Part shown: piece by piece, positions 59,874-64,000 of the stretch
How the letters are laid out: every line of letters begins with the position of its first letter
How positions within the stretch are numbered: position 1 is the first letter of the stretch
NCBI GenBank assembly: GCA_019187665.1
Contig: JABARH010000004.1
Coordinates: 62,001 to 126,000, forward strand
Direction of reading: 5' to 3'
Origin: Anaerolineales bacterium
GTDB lineage: Bacteria > Chloroflexota > Anaerolineae > Anaerolineales > Villigracilaceae
DNA: 64,000 nucleotides
Made by a program: the position numbers and the translations under genes
The notes under the pieces: model-generated
Seen by the model: only the letters and a program-made list of their open reading frames with translations
The model's database searches: none
Told to the model about the DNA's origin: nothing

Positions 59874-61637
59874 CTATTCCACAATCTTGATATGCAATTC
59901 CTTCAACTGCTTCGGCTCCACTTCAGACGGCGCGTCTGCCATTACGTCGCGTCCGTTCTGGTTCTTCGGGAAGGCGATCACTTCGCGGATGTTGGGTTCG
60001 TCCGCGAGCAGCATGACGAGGCGGTCAATGCCGGGCGCCATGCCGCCGTGTGGAGGCGCGCCGTATTCGAACGCTTCGAGCATGTGACCGAATTTGGCCT
60101 GGATGTCCTCGTCTTTGTGACCGAGCATTTGAAAAATTTTATTCTGGATGTCGCGGCGGTGGATGCGGATCGAGCCAGACGCCATCTCGTAGCCGTTACA
60201 GACCATGTCGTACGCGTCCGACAAAATGGAAGCCGGGTCGCTGTCGAACTTGTCGAGGTCGGCGAGTTGCGGCATGGTGAACGGATGATGCTCCGCGTCC
60301 CAGCGTTGCTCCTCTTCATTCCACGCAAACATCGGGAAGTCCACGACCCAGGCGAAGGCCAGCATGTCTTTGTCCGCGAGATTTAATTTATCGCGCAGAG
60401 TCACACGCAACCCGCCAAGGACTTTATTGACGACGGGACGCGCGTCGGCGGCGAAGAGGATCAGGTCGCCCTCACCCGCTTTGGTCTGAGTCCGAAGCGC
60501 GTGCGCTTCGTCCGGCGTGACGAACTTTGCGGCGGTTCCCTTCACGCCCTCAGCGGTCAGCGCCAGCGTAGCCAATCCCTTTGCCCCAAGCGCCTTCGCG
60601 GACTCGGTCAGCGCGTCCACTTCGCGGCGCGACATCTCGGCGGCATTCGGCGCGACGATGCATTTGACCACGCCGCCCGCTTCGAGCGCGGACTGGAAGA
60701 CTTTGAATTCGCTCTTCGCAAAAATTTGACTCGCGTCCACGAGTTCCATGCCGAAGCGCAGGTCGGGTTTGTCGGTGCCGTATTTTTCCACGGCTTCGCG
60801 ATACGAAAGTTTGGGCCACGGCGAGGAAAGAAGTTTTTTGTTCGGCGCGACGGCGGGAATCATTTCGGTGTAGAGGCTTTCGACGAGCGTCAGCACATCG
60901 TCGCGATGCACGAACGACATTTCGAGGTCGAGTTGCGTGAACTCGGGCTGGCGGTCGCCGCGCAGGTCTTCGTCACGGAAACAACGCGCGATCTGAAAAT
61001 ATTTGTCCATGCCCGCGACCATGAGCAGTTGCTTCAATTGCTGAGGCGACTGCGGCAGGGCGTAGAAATGTCCCGGATGGATGCGCGAGGGGACGAGGTA
61101 ATCGCGCGCGCCCTCCGGCGTGGCTTTGAACATGATCGGCGTTTCGATCTCGATGAAGCCGTGTTTGTCCATGAAGTCGCGCATGAACTTAACCACGCGA
61201 TGGCGCAGAACCATATTGCGAGTCATGCGTTCGCGGCGCAAGTCGAGGTAGCGGTATTTCAAGCGGACTTCTTCGTTCTCGTCTTCATCGCGGCTGACGA
61301 CGATGGGCGTGGCCTTTGATGGATTCAGGACGGTGACTTTGCGCGCTTCGAGTTCGATCTCGCCCGTTGCCATCTTCGGGTTGAACTGGTCGCTGGGGCG
61401 CATACGAACAACCCCCTCGACCTGCAACACCCACTCCGCCCGCGCGGATTCGATCGCCTGGTGAGCGTCGGAAAAAGACTCCGGTTTGGTGACGACCTGC
61501 GTGATGCCGTGACGGTCGCGCAGGACGAGGAAAACGACTCCGCCAAAGGTGCGGAAGTTATGCGCCCAGCCCGCGAGCGTGACGGTTTGACCGGCATGCT
61601 CTGCGCGCAATTCTCCGCAAGTGTTTGTCCTGTACAT
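59874..61637 (-). CDS. aspS: Aspartyl-tRNA synthetase (bacterial type)
   Basis: 587 residues, the length of bacterial AspRS with the inserted GAD domain. OB anticodon domain (about 1-105), motif 2 F-R-D-E-D-L-R near 217-223, GAD insert (about 290-420), and motif 3 G-G-M-A-P-G-I-D-R near 527-535. A separate AsnRS in the same operon suggests that tRNA-Asn is charged directly. Start at 61637 with CGGAGG 6 nt upstream. Expression is probably set by the leader-peptide attenuator at 61751-61884. Confidence 0.95.
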   Translation of the reverse strand: MYRTNTCGELRAEHAGQTVTLAGWAHNFRTFGGVVFLVLRDRHGITQVVTKPESFSDAHQAIESARAEWVLQVEGVVRMRPSDQFNPKMATGEIELEARKVTVLNPSKATPIVVSRDEDENEEVRLKYRYLDLRRERMTRNMVLRHRVVKFMRDFMDKHGFIEIETPIMFKATPEGARDYLVPSRIHPGHFYALPQSPQQLKQLLMVAGMDKYFQIARCFRDEDLRGDRQPEFTQLDLEMSFVHRDDVLTLVESLYTEMIPAVAPNKKLLSSPWPKLSYREAVEKYGTDKPDLRFGMELVDASQIFAKSEFKVFQSALEAGGVVKCIVAPNAAEMSRREVDALTESAKALGAKGLATLALTAEGVKGTAAKFVTPDEAHALRTQTKAGEGDLILFAADARPVVNKVLGGLRVTLRDKLNLADKDMLAFAWVVDFPMFAWNEEEQRWDAEHHPFTMPQLADLDKFDSDPASILSDAYDMVCNGYEMASGSIRIHRRDIQNKIFQMLGHKDEDIQAKFGHMLEAFEYGAPPHGGMAPGIDRLVMLLADEPNIREVIAFPKNQNGRDVMADAPSEVEPKQLKELHIKIVE

Positions 61638-61656
61638 AGTGCGCCTCCGAATTTAT

Positions 61657-61745
61657 TTTTACCACAAAGGACACTAGGGGACACGAAGGAAATTCAATTG
61701 CTCTTCTTTCTCCTTGGTATTCTTTGTGCCCTTTGTGGTGAGATC
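61657..61745. repeat. Palindromic intergenic element upstream of aspS
   Basis: TTACCACAAAGGACAC and its near-complement GTGCCCTTTGTGGTGA face each other across about 50 bp. It lies between the attenuator and the aspS RBS and would fold into a long stem in the mRNA. Confidence 0.55.
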
Positions 61746-61750
61746 CTGAC

Positions 61751-61786
61751 AAAATAAATCGCCCTTCGCGGATGCGTCGGGCGATT
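61751..61786 (-). terminator. Attenuator terminator of the aspS operon
   Basis: Stem AATCGCCC (61786-61779) / GGGCGATT (61764-61757) with an inner CGC/GCG pair, followed by TATTTT. The 5' arm can instead pair with the leader region 61829-61822 (TTGGGCGA with TCGCCCGA), which would abolish termination. Confidence 0.8.
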
Positions 61787-61806
61787 GGTGTGACGTGAGT
61801 TTTCTG

Positions 61807-61884
61807 TCAACCAGCCATGCTTCGCCCAACGCCCACGAGGGCGTCATTGTCGTTATTGTTGTTGGCGAAGGATCTGGGTTGCAT
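61807..61884 (-). CDS. aspS operon leader peptide with Asn/Asp codon run (25 aa)
   Basis: ATG at 61884, TGA at 61809-61807. Codons 8-14 read Asn-Asn-Asn-Asn-Asp-Asn-Asp, the two amino acids handled by the aspS-asnS operon. No other part of the peptide is notable. The ATG lies 7 nt after a TATAAT box, so the transcript would be leaderless or nearly so. Codons 6-8 (TTCGCCAAC) can pair with GTTGGGCGAA at codons 19-22, which also can pair with the terminator 5' arm. A ribosome waiting at the Asn/Asp codons would cover the first partner and free the second to block the terminator: classical attenuation. Confidence 0.85.
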   Translation of the reverse strand: MQPRSFANNNNDNDALVGVGRSMAG

Positions 61885-61891
61885 GGGCGGC

Positions 61892-61897
61892 ATTATA
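61892..61897 (-). promoter_or_regulatory. -10 box of the aspS operon promoter
   Basis: Perfect TATAAT on the minus strand, 7 nt before the leader-peptide ATG. The -35 region (TAGTAA at 17 bp) is weak. Confidence 0.7.
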
Positions 61898-61917
61898 GCA
61901 CAGGTTTGGCGGGCTTA

Positions 61918-62287
61918 CTAAATCATTCCGTGAGTTTTCGAATGCGATGGCCGTTCGAATTGACCACAACAAAGGTATATTACGCCTGCCCCGAATGATT
62001 TTACAAACACCAAATTTCCATAGTCAGTACTTCACGAAAGCGCGTATTTGGCGGTCTCTACCGCCAGGTTGCGATAGAGATCGCAACCTACGCAGGGTTT
62101 TCGTGATCTACTGATAGTCACGATCCCGTGTGATGAAAATCCTATCCTGTTCATGGGCAGTACGAAGAAGAGTCTCATCATTCGCTCGGGATAGCCCAAG
62201 ATCGGCGGCCAGAACCACGTCATGTCCCAACCCGCGCAGGAATCGGATTGTGATCGCGTAAGCGTCCTGATCGATCAGGAATTTCAT
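61918..62287 (-). pseudogene. DUF5615-type PIN-like toxin gene split by a 91-bp element
   Basis: ATG at 62287 overlaps the antitoxin stop (ATGA). The frame gives M-K-F-L-I-D-Q-D-A-Y and later F-I-T-R-D-R-D-Y, the start and centre of DUF5615 proteins, then ends early (TAG at 62110-62108) inside the inserted element, leaving 59 residues. Removing the 91-bp element and one TAG copy restores R-D-Y-G-N-L-V-F-V-K-S-F-G-A-G-V-I-Y-L, the expected continuation. The toxin is therefore probably inactive. The remnant's 3' end overlaps the aspS promoter. Confidence 0.85.
62024..62114. mobile_element. 91-bp palindromic MITE-like element, copy 2
   Basis: Identical to 16067-16157. Flanked by TAG direct repeats (62021-62023 and 62115-62117), a 3-bp target-site duplication. 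Inserted in the DUF5615-type gene. Confidence 0.92.
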
Positions 62288-62520
62288 GCGGCGACCGAGT
62301 GAATGTTGATGTCTTCTGCGGCAACGAGCGCAATAGCATATCTCATGCAGGCGCGGATGTCATCCAGAATCAAATCGGGATAATAATCCTTGATGACCTG
62401 CTCGAAGGTGATGCCTTCATTCAACAGTTCCAGCACATTTTGCACCGTGATTCTTGTCCCGGCGATGGTCGGTTTGCCAAAGTGGATTTTAGGGTCAACG
62501 ATAATTCGATCAATAGTCAT
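62284..62520 (-). CDS. DUF433 antitoxin
   Basis: 78 residues. DUF433 pattern: I-I-V-D-P-K-I-H-F-G-K-P-T-I-A-G-T-R-I-T-V near the start, then L-L-N-E-G-I-T-F-E-Q and D-Y-Y-P-D-L, a winged-helix DNA-binding antitoxin. Partner of the DUF5615-type toxin that follows with a 4-bp overlap. Start at 62520 with AAGAGG upstream; the longer frame to 62571 lacks an RBS. With the toxin broken it may persist only as a stray regulator. Confidence 0.85.
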   Translation of the reverse strand: MTIDRIIVDPKIHFGKPTIAGTRITVQNVLELLNEGITFEQVIKDYYPDLILDDIRACMRYAIALVAAEDINIHSVAA

Positions 62521-62594
62521 GGTTGCCTCTTGCCGCAATTGTACAACATTTCTATCGGTCCTCCATGACATCCCTCCTTCTATCCCTACGCCTC

Positions 62595-62636
62595 CTTGAC
62601 CCCTCTCCCGCTGGGAGAGGGCAGGGTGAGGGTTTC
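62595..62636. repeat. REP-like hairpin
   Basis: CCCCTCTCCCGCTGGGAGAG followed by GGCAGGGTGAGG, a GC-rich palindrome of a kind widespread in bacterial spacers. Confidence 0.5.
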
Positions 62637-62663
62637 CATGGCGAAGCCGCCCTCTAACGCCAG

Positions 62664-62669
62664 TATAAT
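62664..62669 (+). promoter_or_regulatory. -10 box directly upstream of the lipoprotein gene (leaderless arrangement)
   Basis: TATAAT ends 6 nt before the ATG at 62676; no Shine-Dalgarno sequence. Confidence 0.55.
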
Positions 62670-62675
62670 CAAACC

Positions 62676-63677
62676 ATGAAACGGATTTCCATCCTCATTC
62701 TTTTCCTTCTGCTCGCCTCCTGCGCCGCGCCGACAGAAAGCGCGCTGACTGAAACTCCCGAACCGACCGCTACAGCGCAAGCGACTGTCACTTCGACGGC
62801 TGTGGCGGTGGAAAGCCTGACGTTCAACCTGGAGACGGGCGAGTGCATGTACTACGGTGGAGATGCACCGATCGAGTGTGACGCTAATTCCATAACCTTT
62901 GGCGCGGATCAGAGTATTACCATGACTTTGGCTGATGGGACTGTGATAGAGACTAAAGACGGGAAAAAGTGGGAGGTAGTTGTGGTAGAAGAGGAGATTG
63001 TAATCCCTCCTTATCTGCTTGACATCGAAATACCATTTTCGGCTCCAGAATCTTGGGAGAGCATGCCGAGAGTCAACATGGAAGATGTACTGTCGGGAGC
63101 GTTTGCAGCTGCCATGCGCAAAGCATATGAAGATGGCAAAGTTCCTCAATTTGGACCTGATGTTCCTCCATTCTCATTCAGTCTGATTGACCCGGCTACC
63201 AATCCGACAGTGAAAATTGATGGATTCGGGGCTATGTATAGAAGTAGTACTGTAGGCAAGGATAGACAAGATTATATGACCGGAATGTTCATTGGTGTAG
63301 ATGAGGACGGTGTTGATTCGAAAATATTTAATGTTCAATACATTAATACGGGTAGTGGTGCAGAAATTTTGATTAGTAGTGGTGGTATTGATACTTGGTG
63401 GGCTGGGAACTTGAATATCCTGGGACAGATGTTTAATATTAGTCAAAATAAACTGAAAATGGTCTCACCTGCATACTATGCAAGTAGTGAAGTTTGCGCA
63501 AAAGTTGCTTCAAATCCTAGTAAGAGTCCGAACGTTGTAGCAAGTTGCGTGGATTACGTTGAACAATATCAGGCCAGGGTACAACAACTAGTGGAACAGT
63601 GGAAAAAGACAGGGGTTTTCCCGAGAGAACTTTCAGCAATACCACTAGAAATGGTTCCCGTTAACTTTACTCCATAA
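62676..63677 (+). CDS. Putative lipoprotein, function unknown
   Basis: 333 residues. Signal peptide with lipobox L-L-A-S-C (Cys at 16), a Thr/Pro/Glu linker to about 40, then a soluble region of about 290 residues that I do not recognise. From about 62880 onward the DNA becomes AT-richer and codon use shifts (many AAT, GTA, AGT), unlike the first 60 codons, which hints at recent replacement or transfer of the distal part. Four Cys in the mature part may form disulfides. Confidence 0.7.
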   Translation: MKRISILILFLLLASCAAPTESALTETPEPTATAQATVTSTAVAVESLTFNLETGECMYYGGDAPIECDANSITFGADQSITMTLADGTVIETKDGKKWEVVVVEEEIVIPPYLLDIEIPFSAPESWESMPRVNMEDVLSGAFAAAMRKAYEDGKVPQFGPDVPPFSFSLIDPATNPTVKIDGFGAMYRSSTVGKDRQDYMTGMFIGVDEDGVDSKIFNVQYINTGSGAEILISSGGIDTWWAGNLNILGQMFNISQNKLKMVSPAYYASSEVCAKVASNPSKSPNVVASCVDYVEQYQARVQQLVEQWKKTGVFPRELSAIPLEMVPVNFTP

Positions 63678-63711
63678 CTGGCATGCAATAACGGTGTGTT
63701 ATGCTGTAGAG

Positions 63712-64000
63712 ATGAAGTTGTTTTTGGCAGCCTTGATATGTGTCGGAGTGGTTGGTGTTGGTTATTATTGGGTAAGGGGGTTCGTGAGCTCAGGTAAATG
63801 GCAGTATTCAGAGCTCCCATTGGTTAAATGGGATAGTTGGCTTGGACAACTGGTTGTTGATACTCTCGTTTGGAATGAAAAATTGTTAAAAACGGGAGAT
63901 AAATATAAAGAGCTGGGATTAACGCGGGTAAGCATGAATGTGGAGAATTACAAGAGACATGGTTATGTTGGACTTACAATAGAACCTAAACCTGTTGGAG
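63712..64000 (+). CDS. Hypothetical exported or membrane protein (cut by window end)
   Basis: 96 codons visible. One hydrophobic N-terminal segment (L-F-L-A-A-L-I-C-V-G-V-V-G-V-G near 3-18), then a soluble part. AT-rich like the preceding gene's end. A TATGCT box lies 6 nt before the ATG. No family recognised. Confidence 0.55.
   Translation, partial: MKLFLAALICVGVVGVGYYWVRGFVSSGKWQYSELPLVKWDSWLGQLVVDTLVWNEKLLKTGDKYKELGLTRVSMNVENYKRHGYVGLTIEPKPVG

Noticed and set aside
59384..59884. 167-residue N-terminal extension of AsnRS
   Set aside because: Open frame only because of the repeat array. The GAGGAG site right before 59383 and the family's usual start argue against it.
59351..60087. Two plus-strand frames rich in RRYSVVG and SRETILG repeats
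   Set aside because: They are translations of the heptamer array, which lacks stop codons in most frames because its period and units exclude them. No RBS or family similarity.

Overview
The window looks like part of a chromosome of a member of the Chloroflexota, most likely class Anaerolineae. This is inferred from overall gene style, not from a marker search: moderately high GC, an HrcA/CIRCE-controlled chaperone operon, ClpC, a type I glutamine synthetase, a sodium-pumping acyl-CoA decarboxylase set, many multi-pass GT-C-like membrane proteins and lipoproteins, and promoters of the form TATAAT-N6/7-ATG that imply leaderless mRNAs. No rRNA, tRNA, phage or complete insertion sequence was found.

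Layout. 0-16 kb (mostly minus strand): a truncated zinc metalloprotease, clpC, a GNAT protein, a small holin-like membrane protein, two large polytopic membrane proteins, a P1-family peptidase, an AI-2E-type transporter, yebC-ruvC-ruvA and a CPA2 antiporter. 16-21 kb (plus): CIRCE, hrcA-grpE-dnaK-dnaJ. 21-26.5 kb: an AbrB/PIN toxin-antitoxin pair, a Nudix hydrolase, a type II restriction-modification island with a controller protein and a palindromic operator, crcB, a DUF190 gene and prmA. 26.6-30.8 kb: a lipoprotein, a lamin-tail protein and dnaX-ybaB-recR. 30.8-35 kb (minus): fadD, miaA, yraN and a glycosyltransferase. 35.4-39 kb (plus): a NYN-LOTUS protein, a TtuB-like sulfur carrier, TtuA, and a queuosine-precursor transporter. 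39-45 kb: a secreted beta-helix protein, a response regulator, glnA, a DMT permease and an Ada-like protein. 45.16-45.82 kb holds two candidate non-coding RNAs on the minus strand, the first resembling 6S RNA. 46-52.5 kb: dihydropyrimidinase, a truncated gene remnant, two tandem acyltransferases, PilZ, thiolase, a lipoprotein and a HEVHH protein. 52.5-56.2 kb: a Na+-translocating decarboxylase operon. 56.8-61.9 kb: a GH25/LysM lysozyme and the aspS-asnS operon. 62-64 kb: a toxin-antitoxin pair broken by a small mobile element, and lipoproteins.

Three things stand out. (1) Upstream of aspS-asnS, a 25-codon leader peptide carries the run Asn-Asn-Asn-Asn-Asp-Asn-Asp and is followed by an intrinsic terminator and a competing antiterminator: a ribosome-mediated attenuator matched to the two amino acids the operon charges. 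(2) At least 17 loci carry arrays of degenerate 7-bp or 8-bp units. Most lie between genes and often end at the next ribosome binding site, they fill every gap of the chaperone operon, and one 63-bp array lies in frame inside prmA. (3) A perfect 91-bp palindromic MITE-like element occurs twice, each time with a 3-bp target duplication. One copy has split a DUF5615-type toxin gene, and removing it in silico restores the reading frame.
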